DNA of 42,406 nucleotides from Pseudopedobacter sp. (GTDB lineage: Bacteria > Bacteroidota > Bacteroidia > Sphingobacteriales > Sphingobacteriaceae), in contig JACMOI010000082.1 of NCBI GenBank assembly GCA_014378105.1, positions 1 through 42,406 on the forward strand, in the 5' to 3' direction. Positions 8,586 through 17,658 of this stretch are shown one piece after another. Under the pieces are notes generated by a model, which was not told where the DNA came from, searched no databases, and saw only the letters and a list, made by a program, of their open reading frames with translations. The position numbers were made by a program, and so were the translations under genes. Every line of letters starts with the position of its first letter. Position 1 is the stretch's first letter.

Positions 8586-10037
8586 ATGAAAAAAACAATG
8601 TTACTAATTACTAGTATCCTCTTAATAGTCTCTAGTAGTTATGCATCTCGTAATACAATAGATAATATTTCTTACGGAGTCTTTGGGAAAGTTAAAGTTT
8701 ATCATCCTTCAATTAATCCGAAAGCTTTTGTGATTTTTATATCTGGTGATGGTGGATGGAACCTAGAAGTTGTTCATATGGCAAATAAATTGGTCGAACA
8801 AGGCGCCATAGTCGTAGGAGTTGATATTAGACATTTGTTAAAAGTGATAAACAAAAAGAATGTTAAATGTTATTATCCTGCTAGTGATTTTGAGAACCTA
8901 AGTTTGGCATTACAAAAAAAATATCATGGCAAACAATACTTTAAACCAATTTTAGTGGGTTTATCATCTGGTGCGACATTAGCTTATGGGTTGTTAGCGC
9001 AAGCACCAGCAAATACTTTTAAAGGTGTCATAGCATTAGGATTTTGTCCTGATTTACATATTAATAAAGAATTATGTAATGGAGAAGGCTTAATTTCTCG
9101 TGTGCTAAATAAAAACAAATCTTTTTATTTAGAACCCTCAAAAAAACTTAAAGCTCCTTTTGTGATATTACAAGGCGAGAACGATCAAGTTTGTTCTATT
9201 ATAGAAATTAAGAAATTTGTGGAAGGAATGCCTTCCACAGAATTAATCTCTTTATCTAAATTAGGGCATAGCTTTTCTGTTGAAAAAAATTGGACATCTC
9301 AATTTGTTTTTGCATTTGAAAAGATACTTAAAACACCTAGTTTTATTGAAAAAGTAAAAGAAGAACAAAATCAACATAAGAATTCGGCTGCTGAAAATCA
9401 CTTCCTAAATGAGGATTTGCCATTAGCCATTTTGCCTACAAAAGAGAATAATAATCTGCCTTTGGCATTTGTAATTTCGGGTGATGGCGGTTGGACTAGT
9501 TTTGATGAAACTTTTGCCGAGAAACTATCAGAAAATGGAATACCAGTAATTGGTTTGGATGCTCAACAGTATTTTTGGGATAAAAAATCGCCTAATGAAA
9601 CTACAACAATGGTTGCTAAGGTGGTGAGTTACTACATGGAAAAATGGAATAAATCTTCATTTATATTAATAGGTTATTCTTTTGGAGCCAGCATTATTCC
9701 GTTTGTCAACAATCGTTTAGCTAACCCTTTAAGAGAGAATATTAAGGGAGTTTACTGCTTATCGCCAGAGGAAACTGCAGATTTTGAAATTCATCTTTCC
9801 GACATGTTAAGTCTTGGCGGTAAAGAAGAATACAACGTGTTAGGGGAGTTAGAAAAAACTAAAAATGTCAAACCAGTTTGTTTTTTCGGTGAGGAGGAAG
9901 AGGGGATAAATCTCGCACATTATACGGCAAATGGAGCTAAAGTAATGCGATTACCTGGTGGCCATCATTATGAAGGCAGTTATCCAATCATATTAAAGAC
10001 TATTTTGGGTACTCTGAAGAACAATAGCTATAAATGA
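8586..10037 (+). CDS. Two-domain VirJ/AcvB-type alpha/beta hydrolase
   Basis: The product is a 483-residue exported protein made of two related VirJ-type domains. A signal peptide covers residues 1-20 (LLITSILLIVSSSYA). Domain 1 (about 25-250) has SGDGGW, the nucleophile elbow GLSSG with Ser127, and a late His228. Domain 2 (about 290-480) has SGDGGW, GYSFG with Ser365, and a late His460/461. The AcvB/VirJ family includes periplasmic hydrolases of lysyl-phosphatidylglycerol, so a membrane-lipid substrate is plausible here. The frame extends to a TTG at 8562, but the ATG at 8586 begins directly with the signal peptide. The gene overlaps the next, a paralogue of domain 1, by four bases. Confidence 0.8.
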   Translation: MKKTMLLITSILLIVSSSYASRNTIDNISYGVFGKVKVYHPSINPKAFVIFISGDGGWNLEVVHMANKLVEQGAIVVGVDIRHLLKVINKKNVKCYYPASDFENLSLALQKKYHGKQYFKPILVGLSSGATLAYGLLAQAPANTFKGVIALGFCPDLHINKELCNGEGLISRVLNKNKSFYLEPSKKLKAPFVILQGENDQVCSIIEIKKFVEGMPSTELISLSKLGHSFSVEKNWTSQFVFAFEKILKTPSFIEKVKEEQNQHKNSAAENHFLNEDLPLAILPTKENNNLPLAFVISGDGGWTSFDETFAEKLSENGIPVIGLDAQQYFWDKKSPNETTTMVAKVVSYYMEKWNKSSFILIGYSFGASIIPFVNNRLANPLRENIKGVYCLSPEETADFEIHLSDMLSLGGKEEYNVLGELEKTKNVKPVCFFGEEEEGINLAHYTANGAKVMRLPGGHHYEGSYPIILKTILGTLKNNSYK

Positions 10038-10816
10038 TTAGGAACTTGTTTTTGAGCTTAATGCTTACACTTTTTTTAAGCCAATCATCATTGGCTTTTA
10101 TTACTAAAGTTGATTCTGTTTACCATGGTAAATTCGGTAAAGTAATGCTTTATCAGAAGTCCAAAACGCCCTCTTCAGTTGTTTTATTCATTTCGGGAGA
10201 TGGGGGTTGGGAACATGGGGTAATCAATATGGCCAAATTTTTGGCCATGCAAGGAGCTCTGGTTTTAGGTGTTGATGCAAAAACATACAATCAAATTTTG
10301 ACAAAAGAAAATGTAGATTGTTATGATTTGGTGACAGATTTTATTGATTTATCAGATTTTATCCAAAAGAAATATCATTTTTTAAATCATGTAAAACCTA
10401 TTTTGGTAGGCTATTCTTATGGGGCAACTTTAGTTTATGGTATAGCAGCACAAGCAAATCCAGGCACATTCCAAGGAACTATAGCTTTAGGTTTTTGTCC
10501 AGATTTGGAGATGAAAAGGCCTTTATGTAAAGGAAATGGTATAGAAGAGACCGTATTGAAACCAGGTATTTCATATAATGTGGAAAGATTCGATGGTTTT
10601 CTCGACCCTTTTATTATTATCAATGGTGTCAGAGATGGTACCTGTTTAATTGAGCCAATAACAGTTTTCTTAAAAGGATTAAAAAATATTGAATTTGTGG
10701 TGTTAAAGAAATTGGGACATGGCTTTTCTATAGCAGACAATTGGTTGCCAGATTTTAAATTTCAATATCAAAAAATATTTCATTTAACACCTCCATACCA
10801 ATTGGTTTTTTATTGA
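10034..10816 (+). CDS. Single-domain VirJ-type hydrolase, paralogue of its neighbour
   Basis: The product (260 residues) has a signal peptide (LMLTLFLSQSSLAF), then one VirJ domain with SGDGGW at 54-59, GYSYG with Ser128, and LGHGFS near the C-terminus. It is clearly more similar to domain 1 of the upstream gene than to domain 2: both share ALGFCPDL, a Cys-Tyr near residue 96, and the DxxDLSxxxQKKYH pattern. The start ATGA overlaps the upstream stop, so the two are translated together. I infer a local duplication. The stop lies two bases from the end of the converging glycosyltransferase gene. Confidence 0.78.
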   Translation: MIRNLFLSLMLTLFLSQSSLAFITKVDSVYHGKFGKVMLYQKSKTPSSVVLFISGDGGWEHGVINMAKFLAMQGALVLGVDAKTYNQILTKENVDCYDLVTDFIDLSDFIQKKYHFLNHVKPILVGYSYGATLVYGIAAQANPGTFQGTIALGFCPDLEMKRPLCKGNGIEETVLKPGISYNVERFDGFLDPFIIINGVRDGTCLIEPITVFLKGLKNIEFVVLKKLGHGFSIADNWLPDFKFQYQKIFHLTPPYQLVFY

Positions 10817-10818
10817 TT

Positions 10819-12279
10819 CTAAACTCTGTTCCAGCTATGTTTTAACGCATAAAAAGTCAAAGTACTGAAACCTGTAAAGAGCATTAAATGGAATGGGAAT
10901 AGTCCGAAATCATGAAAATGAAAAGCAGCTATTAATCCTGAGAAGAAATAAAAGCAAAAGAATAATTCAATGTAAAAAGATTTTGATAAGCTTCTTTTAA
11001 CATATATGTTGCTCTTAAAATTATCTTTCAATTTGGTGATATTGAATTTTGGAGTTCTGATAAAATCGGATTTAAACCCAAATAATCCTTCTAAAACGGC
11101 AATAGAATTATGGAAACTTAAAGCCATTGAAACAGAAAGAAACATTGGAAATAACTTAGCAAACTTTGATAAACTTTCTTTTTTTGAAATGCTTGCTATT
11201 AAATAAAATATACTGACTATTAAGAATCCTAGGAGAAAAATAGATAACAATTGGAAATAAATTAAAGGAATTTCTGACTGATTTTTAATAAATAGAACAG
11301 GAACACTTAAGATGCTGGTTAATAATACGAAAATGAAAACATAAGAATTCATTAAGTGTAATGTTGCAAATATTTTTTTCTTTAGACCAACATCTGCTCT
11401 CCAAATTTCTTTTACCATTTTTTTAGAAGTCTCGATGGCCCCTTTTGTCCAACGATGTTGTTGAGAGCGCAAAGCATTTGATTCTACTGGTAGTTCTGCG
11501 GGTGTAATTACATTTTCTACATACTTAAATTTCCAGCCTTTTAGTTGAGCTCTATAGCTTAAATCTAAATCTTCGGTTAATGTGTCATGTTGCCAACCTC
11601 CAGCTGCAACAATACATTCTTTACGCCAAATGCCAGCTGTACCATTAAAATTCATAAACAGACCAGCTTCATTTCTTCCAGTTTGTTCAATGGTAAAATG
11701 GCCATCTAAACCGAAACCTTGTACTTTTGTAAGTAACGAATAATCTTGATTGATATGTCCCCAACGGCTTTGTACCATTCCAATTTCTGACGAATTGAAG
11801 TAAGGAATAAGCTTTAGTAAAAAGTCTTTTTCAGGAAGAAAATCAGCGTCGAAAATGGCTACAAATTCACCTTTGGCTTTTTCTAATCCAAATTGTAATG
11901 CACCAGCCTTGAATCCGATATTTTTATCTCTTTTAACATGAACGATATCAAAACCCTCCGTTTGTTTTTGATGAATGATTTCGCGAGTCAATATTAAAGA
12001 ATCATCATTCGAATCATCTAAAACTTGAATTTCTAACTTTGATTTAAGATAATTTAATTCGCAAACCGAGTTTATTAAACGTTCAACAACATATAGTTCG
12101 TTATATAAAGGAAGTTGTATAGTTACTTTTGGAACATCTAATGGTAAAACAGGAATTACATCTTCTTTTCTTTTCGATTTTAAATATGAAAATATGAGAT
12201 ATGTTTGACCCAAACTAAATATCAAAATGACACTAAGCGATAGGGTATAGATTATTAATATGAGTATTTGCCAGATCAT
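10819..12279 (-). CDS. Membrane glycosyltransferase, family 2, cellulose synthase-like
   Basis: The product (486 residues) is a processive-type GT2 enzyme in the inner membrane. An N-terminal membrane segment (about 3-33) precedes the catalytic domain, with Asp88/Asp89, the DAD motif at 144-146, TED at 235-237 and QQHRW at 273-277. The last 160 residues hold about four membrane segments. These motifs match enzymes that make beta-linked glycans or transfer sugars to lipids; the sugar cannot be read from sequence. A TTG at 12291 is in frame, but I prefer the ATG at 12279, 14 bases after the previous stop. It is the last gene of a five-gene minus-strand cluster. Confidence 0.85.
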   Translation of the reverse strand: MIWQILILIIYTLSLSVILIFSLGQTYLIFSYLKSKRKEDVIPVLPLDVPKVTIQLPLYNELYVVERLINSVCELNYLKSKLEIQVLDDSNDDSLILTREIIHQKQTEGFDIVHVKRDKNIGFKAGALQFGLEKAKGEFVAIFDADFLPEKDFLLKLIPYFNSSEIGMVQSRWGHINQDYSLLTKVQGFGLDGHFTIEQTGRNEAGLFMNFNGTAGIWRKECIVAAGGWQHDTLTEDLDLSYRAQLKGWKFKYVENVITPAELPVESNALRSQQHRWTKGAIETSKKMVKEIWRADVGLKKKIFATLHLMNSYVFIFVLLTSILSVPVLFIKNQSEIPLIYFQLLSIFLLGFLIVSIFYLIASISKKESLSKFAKLFPMFLSVSMALSFHNSIAVLEGLFGFKSDFIRTPKFNITKLKDNFKSNIYVKRSLSKSFYIELFFCFYFFSGLIAAFHFHDFGLFPFHLMLFTGFSTLTFYALKHSWNRV

Positions 12280-12293
12280 TTCAAAATGCAAAA

Positions 12294-12998
12294 TTATAAA
12301 TTTTTAAAGATTGTCCATATTATTTTATAGCCTGCTAAAACAACACCTTTTAAAGTGCCTGAAATCTTGCTCACACCAATTCTTTTACGGTACTTAACAG
12401 GTACTTCAGCGCATCTTAAATGTAATTTAGCTGCTTTTACCTGCATTTCAACGGTCCATCCATAGTTGGTGTCTTGCATGTTTATCACACTTAAACTCTC
12501 CCATGTTAAAGCTCTAAATGGACCTAAGTCTGTAAAGGATACTTTGTAAAACAATTTAATCAATTTGGTTGCCAGTAAGTTTCCAAATTCTTGTGGTAAA
12601 GTCATAGCGCCTTTTTCTTTGTTCCCCAATGCTCTTGAACCTATCACCAAGTCTGCCTCATCAGCCCAAATAGGAGCAATGATGTTAGTTATTTCTTCAG
12701 GATAATCAGAATAGTCACCATCCAAAAAAACAATGATGTCTTCAGCTTGAGCTTTATCTTTTAAATATTCAATGCCTTTTAAACAAGCATTTCCGTAACC
12801 AGCAATTGGGGCTTCAACAACTGTAGCTCCGGCATTCTTTGCGTTGTTAGCGGTTTTATCCTTAGAGTTATTGTTACCTACGATAATTTCGGTCACAAGA
12901 TTTTTTGGAATCTCATTTATGACTTTAGCAATAGATTTTTCTTCGTTATATGCAGGAATGATTACATAAATTTTCCTGTCAATTTGTTTATTCGTCAT
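12294..12998 (-). CDS. GT2 glycosyltransferase, polyprenol-phosphate-mannose synthase-like
   Basis: The product (234 residues) is a soluble or membrane-associated GT2 enzyme. It has IIPAYNEE near residue 14, a NNNSKDKT segment binding the nucleotide, and DGDYSDYP with the metal-binding acidic residues. This pattern is typical of dolichyl/polyprenyl-phosphate sugar synthases and relatives. It lacks C-terminal membrane segments, unlike GtrB types. The start is directly adjacent to the stop of the iron-sulfur gene, and the next glycosyltransferase follows after 14 bases, so all three are probably one transcript. It may make a lipid-linked sugar donor for its neighbour; that is inference. Confidence 0.83.
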   Translation of the reverse strand: MTNKQIDRKIYVIIPAYNEEKSIAKVINEIPKNLVTEIIVGNNNSKDKTANNAKNAGATVVEAPIAGYGNACLKGIEYLKDKAQAEDIIVFLDGDYSDYPEEITNIIAPIWADEADLVIGSRALGNKEKGAMTLPQEFGNLLATKLIKLFYKVSFTDLGPFRALTWESLSVINMQDTNYGWTVEMQVKAAKLHLRCAEVPVKYRKRIGVSKISGTLKGVVLAGYKIIWTIFKNL

Positions 12999-14537
12999 TT
13001 AATAATCCGCTTCTTCAGGCCTTAAATAAGCATCAAATCTTCCTTGTTCTGCTAAATTTTCTAATTTCAAAACTCCTCTTGGGCAAACTGCTGCACAAAT
13101 GCCACAACCTACACAGGATGATCTGATGATGTTTTCTCCTTTTTGTGCATAGGCTCGTACGTCAATACCCATCTCGCAATAGGTAGAGCAATTACCACAA
13201 GAAATACATTGACCACCATTGGTTGTAATTCTAAATCTTGATTTGAAACGTTGAACGATGCCTAAATATGCTGCCAATGGACATCCGAAGCGACACCACA
13301 CTCTATTTCCCATCACTGGATAAAACCCTGTACCAATAGCACCTGCAAATACAAAGCCAATAGCAAAAGCGTAAGTTTCACGGATAGTATAAGTATCGAT
13401 TCCTAATAATTTTGGAGATCCTGAAAAATAGGTGTAGAGTACACTAATGGTCATTAAAATCGCAAAAACCAATACGCTATGAACAATCACTCTTTCGTAT
13501 TTCCAAGCTTTTAAAGATTTATCAGATAATTGACGAAAAGGATCTCCCAATGTTTCCGCTAAGCCGCCACAACCACAAACCCAACTGCAATACCATCTTT
13601 TACCAAAGAAATAGACCATTACAGGTACACCCACTACGAAAAGAAAAATCCCCCAACCTATCATCCAATAACCTAGCATGCCATGAGCTAACAAATCATT
13701 TAAATGATAATCGAAGAAAAAGGAATAATCCAATGGCCACATGTTTTTGAAGTCCATAGATGGGAGCATCAATTTGCTCATAATATTAGGGATCAAAAAG
13801 GCAAAAGCTATTTGGAAAAATAAAACTGAAGTAGTACGCACTAGTTCATAGTTGTTATGACGGTATTTAATGTACATTCTTGTTGCCATAGTGGTCATCA
13901 CTAAACAATACAGAAAACCATATAAAAACCATTGGGAAGCTTCTGAGCCATTAAGGTTTAAACTTAACGAATCTACTAACAGCACCCAATTGGTAATGTA
14001 AGCAGGTGCTTTATATAATAGAACGTAAAATCCAATCAATCCAGCAGCAAATACAAAAGCTATAATTCCTCTATTTGTTATCCCTTTTTTAAAGATGTCA
14101 TTGTGCTTGATTCCAGGTATTGGCTCTATAAACATAGCGGGAATCATAAATAACAATCCGCCAAGTGCGCCTCCGATAAAACAAATGAAAAATAACAGTT
14201 GTTGGTTGTCGGCAACAAATCCAATACTGCTTTTTTTGACAATAGGGAAGGTGTAATCAGTGTAAATTACTTTGTCCCATTCTTGCTTCTTTTTAAATTC
14301 GTCGTTTACACCATCGAAAGCCTTGTTAAAATCACTAATAAATTTTTTATTACTAGTATATTCTTTACCAAACATGTTTTTTAAAGCAGGCTTCAGTAAT
14401 GTTTGTTGATTTGCATCAGTAACTGTTTGTGTAAAAATCTTTTCAGTCAATTGATATTTGCCCAAGAAGGGTAAAGCTATAAAGACGGCTAAGCAGGTAA
14501 GAAATATAATTAAACCGATTTGACGGATGATTTTCAT
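12999..14537 (-). CDS. Polytopic membrane 4Fe-4S protein, NapH/CcoG-like
   Basis: The product (512 residues) has an N-terminal membrane anchor, a long extracytoplasmic-looking loop (about 30-115), several membrane segments, and cysteine motifs in order: YCSWVCGCGG (middle), WCRFGCP, then two ferredoxin clusters, C444xxCxxCxxxC454 and C475xxCxxCxxxC485. The paired membrane CxxxC motifs plus dicluster ferredoxin resemble NapH, CcoG/RdxA and NosR proteins that move electrons between quinones and soluble partners. No nap, nos or cco genes are near. Adjacent genes are an FAD oxidoreductase upstream and glycosyltransferases downstream, so an electron-transfer role in envelope glycan or lipid modification is possible but unproven. 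Confidence 0.8.
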   Translation of the reverse strand: MKIIRQIGLIIFLTCLAVFIALPFLGKYQLTEKIFTQTVTDANQQTLLKPALKNMFGKEYTSNKKFISDFNKAFDGVNDEFKKKQEWDKVIYTDYTFPIVKKSSIGFVADNQQLLFFICFIGGALGGLLFMIPAMFIEPIPGIKHNDIFKKGITNRGIIAFVFAAGLIGFYVLLYKAPAYITNWVLLVDSLSLNLNGSEASQWFLYGFLYCLVMTTMATRMYIKYRHNNYELVRTTSVLFFQIAFAFLIPNIMSKLMLPSMDFKNMWPLDYSFFFDYHLNDLLAHGMLGYWMIGWGIFLFVVGVPVMVYFFGKRWYCSWVCGCGGLAETLGDPFRQLSDKSLKAWKYERVIVHSVLVFAILMTISVLYTYFSGSPKLLGIDTYTIRETYAFAIGFVFAGAIGTGFYPVMGNRVWCRFGCPLAAYLGIVQRFKSRFRITTNGGQCISCGNCSTYCEMGIDVRAYAQKGENIIRSSCVGCGICAAVCPRGVLKLENLAEQGRFDAYLRPEEADY

Positions 14538-14561
14538 GATTTGAATCTTAAGTGAAAGGGT

Positions 14562-15881
14562 TTAAAAAACTAAAAACTTCTTTTTTGGCACTTTTACAAG
14601 ATGTTGAGGGAATTCCTGATTAAAGCTATTTATTATAGCTCGATGATAATTTTTACAAAATTCCGGATCGAAAAATCCTTTGTTTAAATCATTCATGCAT
14701 TTGGATATATTTACTTTATTTCTGATCCAATCATCTGCAACTATTTGTTTAAAACGGATTCCGAAAAAATTAAAACCTCTTAATGCGCCATCCTCTCTAG
14801 AGAAATTAGCTCTAAAACTTATTTTTCCATTGGCATATTCCCAATAAAAAGTTTCTTCATCATCAAATGGCTCTTTAAACATCAAACCATAAGTTTGATA
14901 TTCAATGTCTAAGAATTTTGCTGAATTGAACCAAATACCTCTATCATATTTTGTTGGAGTGCCACATATGGTCTTAGCTAAAGCCTTTGCTTGCATACGA
15001 CCTGTGTACCATAACTGTTCTATAGGGGGGTGCTTTTCTTTCGGATTTGTAAACTGTGCACAATCTCCTAATGCATAAATATCTGGAAGGTTAGTTTCTA
15101 AAACTTCATTTACTAAAACACCTCTATCAGTTTTTAATGGTGTATTCTTTAAGAAATCAATATTAGGAGAAACACCAGCAGTTAAACCTACAAACTGACA
15201 TTTAATTTCTTTACCGGCTTTGGTGATAATTGATTTAACCCTCCCATTTTCATCAGAAAGAATTTCTTCCAACTCAGTTTCAGTAATTAAGTTAATGTGA
15301 TGTTCGGCAATGTGTCTTCCAACTAAAAGGGCTTCTTCCATAGGTAAAACGTTGCTCCAGTATTCTTTTTCTCTGATTAAGAAATTGACTTTAATACCTC
15401 TGCTATTTAGCATTTCGGCCATTTCAATTCCAATTAAACCCCCACCTATTATTACAGCTTCCTTAATGCCATCCGTATTTTCTTCCATCAACTCAACATC
15501 TTGTTTGCTGTAAAGTCCTTGCACTCCTTTTAAATCCTGACCTTTCCATCCAAATTTATTAGTTTTGGAACCTGTAGCAATTATAAGTTTGTCATAGCTT
15601 ATATGTTCTCCAATAGTCGTTCTTAAGGATTTAGCATCGAAATCTATTTGATCAACAAAAGCATTTTTTAGCTCAATTTTGTTTTTTTCCCAAAACCAAT
15701 TTTCGTACGGCTTAGTATGCTCATATTTCATATGACCCATGTAGATATACATCAAGGCAGTTCTCGAAAAAAAGTGTTCTGATTCTGAAGAAACAATCAT
15801 GATTTCATGATCGCTTTGTTTTCTTATATATCTTGCTGTAGTTACACCAGATATTCCATTACCAATAACGACTATTTTCAT
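14562..15881 (-). CDS. FAD/NAD(P)-dependent oxidoreductase
   Basis: The product (439 residues) is a pyridine nucleotide-disulfide reductase-type flavoprotein. The FAD Rossmann motif is GNGISG at 7-12, ATG at 102-104, a second dinucleotide motif GGGLIG at 146-151, and GDCAQF near 270 binds the flavin ribityl chain. No redox-active CxxxxC is visible, so it fits the NADH:ferredoxin/nitrite-reductase-like group. The C-terminal 130 residues are an unusual extension. It lies 24 bases upstream of the membrane 4Fe-4S gene and could feed or receive electrons from it, which is inferred from position. Confidence 0.82.
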   Translation of the reverse strand: MKIVVIGNGISGVTTARYIRKQSDHEIMIVSSESEHFFSRTALMYIYMGHMKYEHTKPYENWFWEKNKIELKNAFVDQIDFDAKSLRTTIGEHISYDKLIIATGSKTNKFGWKGQDLKGVQGLYSKQDVELMEENTDGIKEAVIIGGGLIGIEMAEMLNSRGIKVNFLIREKEYWSNVLPMEEALLVGRHIAEHHINLITETELEEILSDENGRVKSIITKAGKEIKCQFVGLTAGVSPNIDFLKNTPLKTDRGVLVNEVLETNLPDIYALGDCAQFTNPKEKHPPIEQLWYTGRMQAKALAKTICGTPTKYDRGIWFNSAKFLDIEYQTYGLMFKEPFDDEETFYWEYANGKISFRANFSREDGALRGFNFFGIRFKQIVADDWIRNKVNISKCMNDLNKGFFDPEFCKNYHRAIINSFNQEFPQHLVKVPKKKFLVF

Positions 15882-15947
15882 AAAAAGGGTTGAGCGAATT
15901 TTTTGATTAGTAGTAATGCTTTTGGATACCTTACAAATAAAATTTAA

Positions 15948-16769
15948 TTACTTTCCGTTCAGGCTCCAATTGTATTCAAGATAATCGATTTTAGTATTAT
16001 TGGTGATTTTATTGCTTGAATATTTGTTTACAAAATTAATTATACTTCCTTCAGCTTTTATAAAATCAGCTTTGTACCAATCAAAAAGTCTAGATATAGA
16101 AGCTTTGTCTGTACCTATTTTGTTAAAAGCCGGGTTAGTTAATGCTGCTTTTGTATTTGATGTTAGTAAACTTTGAACATTAGAAGCGGTATAGGCTTGA
16201 TTTTGTAGCGTTGGACAAGACACAGCAGCACAGTTAACTGCAAAATGTATACGACCATCAAACAAATCGCTGCCCATTAGTTTCTTTTTTTCAATATCAT
16301 TTAAAGATAAGGATTCCTCGTTAAATTTGTATGGTAAAGTAGAATCAAAGGCTTTTCCACCTTCAATTTTTAAAATTGAATTTGTTGGATAGTTTCTTAC
16401 CACTTTATCTATTACAGATGCATTATAAGCGTTTATCCAATAAGCTGTTTGCTCATTTTTAGAAAGCTTAACAGGATTGATTTTTGTTAATGAAGTAATG
16501 TAATCCTCTAATGCAGATTTATCCTTTACAAAAGAAGCGTAATCAACTTTTCCATTGTCAGAAACGTTTTTCTTTAATAATTTATCAAAAGCGCTATGGT
16601 TTACAGATGCCATATCCTCGTTTAACTTCTCTTTAGACGCTGTTGTTTGAGGACTTTCTGTAGATTTAACTTGATTTTTTGTTGTTCCGTAGGTACAACT
16701 AGCAGAAATTGCTACGATACATAGCAATGCAACTATATTTTGAACTTTTTTCATGATTATTTTTTTCAT
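15948..16769 (-). CDS. DUF547 lipoprotein
   Basis: The product (273 residues) carries a lipoprotein signal peptide with lipobox ISASC (Cys at residue 25), then a low-complexity linker and a DUF547 domain from about 55. Typical DUF547 segments are AYWINAYNA, HFAVNCAAVSCP and LFDWYKADF. The invariant His/Asn/Cys residues suggest a transglutaminase- or protease-like fold, but the family has no established activity. It is the first gene of the minus-strand cluster, 66 bases before the FAD oxidoreductase. The start at 16769 is an ATG; another ATG at 16754 would also leave a complete signal peptide. Confidence 0.82.
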   Translation of the reverse strand: MKKIIMKKVQNIVALLCIVAISASCTYGTTKNQVKSTESPQTTASKEKLNEDMASVNHSAFDKLLKKNVSDNGKVDYASFVKDKSALEDYITSLTKINPVKLSKNEQTAYWINAYNASVIDKVVRNYPTNSILKIEGGKAFDSTLPYKFNEESLSLNDIEKKKLMGSDLFDGRIHFAVNCAAVSCPTLQNQAYTASNVQSLLTSNTKAALTNPAFNKIGTDKASISRLFDWYKADFIKAEGSIINFVNKYSSNKITNNTKIDYLEYNWSLNGK

Positions 16770-17299
16770 TTTAAATTTACTGATTTAAATCAATTACGTT
16801 TAAAACCTATGTTAAGTTTTAAATTTTAAATGTTAATGTAAGCATACATTTTATTTTGACACAAAAATAATAAGTTAACTGAGATTTATTTTGATAACTA
16901 TTTACTTTATATCTTCTTTACAAAATCTTTATAATTAAGTATTTAAATTAGGAAATAAAAATTTAACAAATTTTGATAAGTCTAAATTTTAAAAATAATA
17001 CTACTAAAACTCAATATTTAATAACTATTGCTTTCATTTTATTTTTATCTGCTTCTTCACTTCCTCATTTATAGATTATAAGGTAGTTTCTTTAGTGCTT
17101 TTAATATTGGTATCTGTATTGACAATGTTGTTTGATATTTTACCAGTGTTAACAGCACCAGTTTTAAGCGCCTTGATATGGAATTTTTATTTATGTGCCC
17201 ACGCTGTGCACTAGGGATAAAACAAAAAATTGCCTTATGCTGCAAACCGTTACGTCGATGGCTACACTTTATAAACTTAATATAATTATAATATATTGA
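16770..17299. other. Gene-free, apparently decayed stretch
   Basis: This 530-base stretch is very AT-rich except for a patch of about 80 bases (17190-17275) with near-even GC. Plus-strand reading shows a hydrophobic run around 17080-17180 (VSLVLLILVSVLTMLFDIL) followed by stops. The minus-strand frame at 17069-17377 has no recognisable family. I think it is debris of lost genes and cannot name the parent. Confidence 0.4.
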
Positions 17300-17542
17300 T
17301 TTGATGTAGCTGATCTTAAAGCTAAAAAAGTTATGAAAAATACTAGAACAGTATTGATTGTATGGGAGCACAAACAATTAAATGATATTGCAAAATCTTT
17401 AGGGGATAAAATAGATAATTTAAAATGACCTGTGGAAGATTATGATGCTATTTGGGTAATAACTTTTAATAATGATAAGGCGGTACTTCATAAAGATCAT
17501 GAGGGAATTAAGCCATCTGCTACTTACTTATTTAATTTTTAA
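17300..17542 (+). pseudogene. Fragment of a histidine phosphatase family gene, internal stop
   Basis: The frame reads FDVADLKAKKVM, then TVLIVWEHKQLNDIAKSLG, then DNLK, a TGA stop at 17426-17428, then PVEDYDAIWVITFNNDK and on to a normal stop at 17540. The TVLIVWEH segment and the DAIWVITF segment match the C-terminal half of phosphoglycerate-mutase-like histidine phosphatases. From memory, relatives have Trp before the Pro, so the TGA is probably a mutated TGG. The N-terminal half with the catalytic RHG motif is missing. It lies just left of the imported-looking kup block and is probably dead. Confidence 0.6.
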
Positions 17543-17658
17543 TTCATAAAGTCTATGAAACGAAGTTGTTTGAATCACATAGTAAAATCTATGCTGACAG
17601 ATTCATTAGTTCTTAATTTCGGCCAAATCAATTCGCCCTATTTTTCGCCCTAAAGCGT

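Noticed and set aside
12999-14537. Naming the 4Fe-4S protein NapH, CcoG or NosR
   Set aside because: Only the general cysteine pattern fits; no nap, cco or nos partner genes are present.
17069-17377. Minus-strand frame of 102 codons
   Set aside because: It runs antisense to the phosphatase remnant and through decayed DNA, and shows no family motif.
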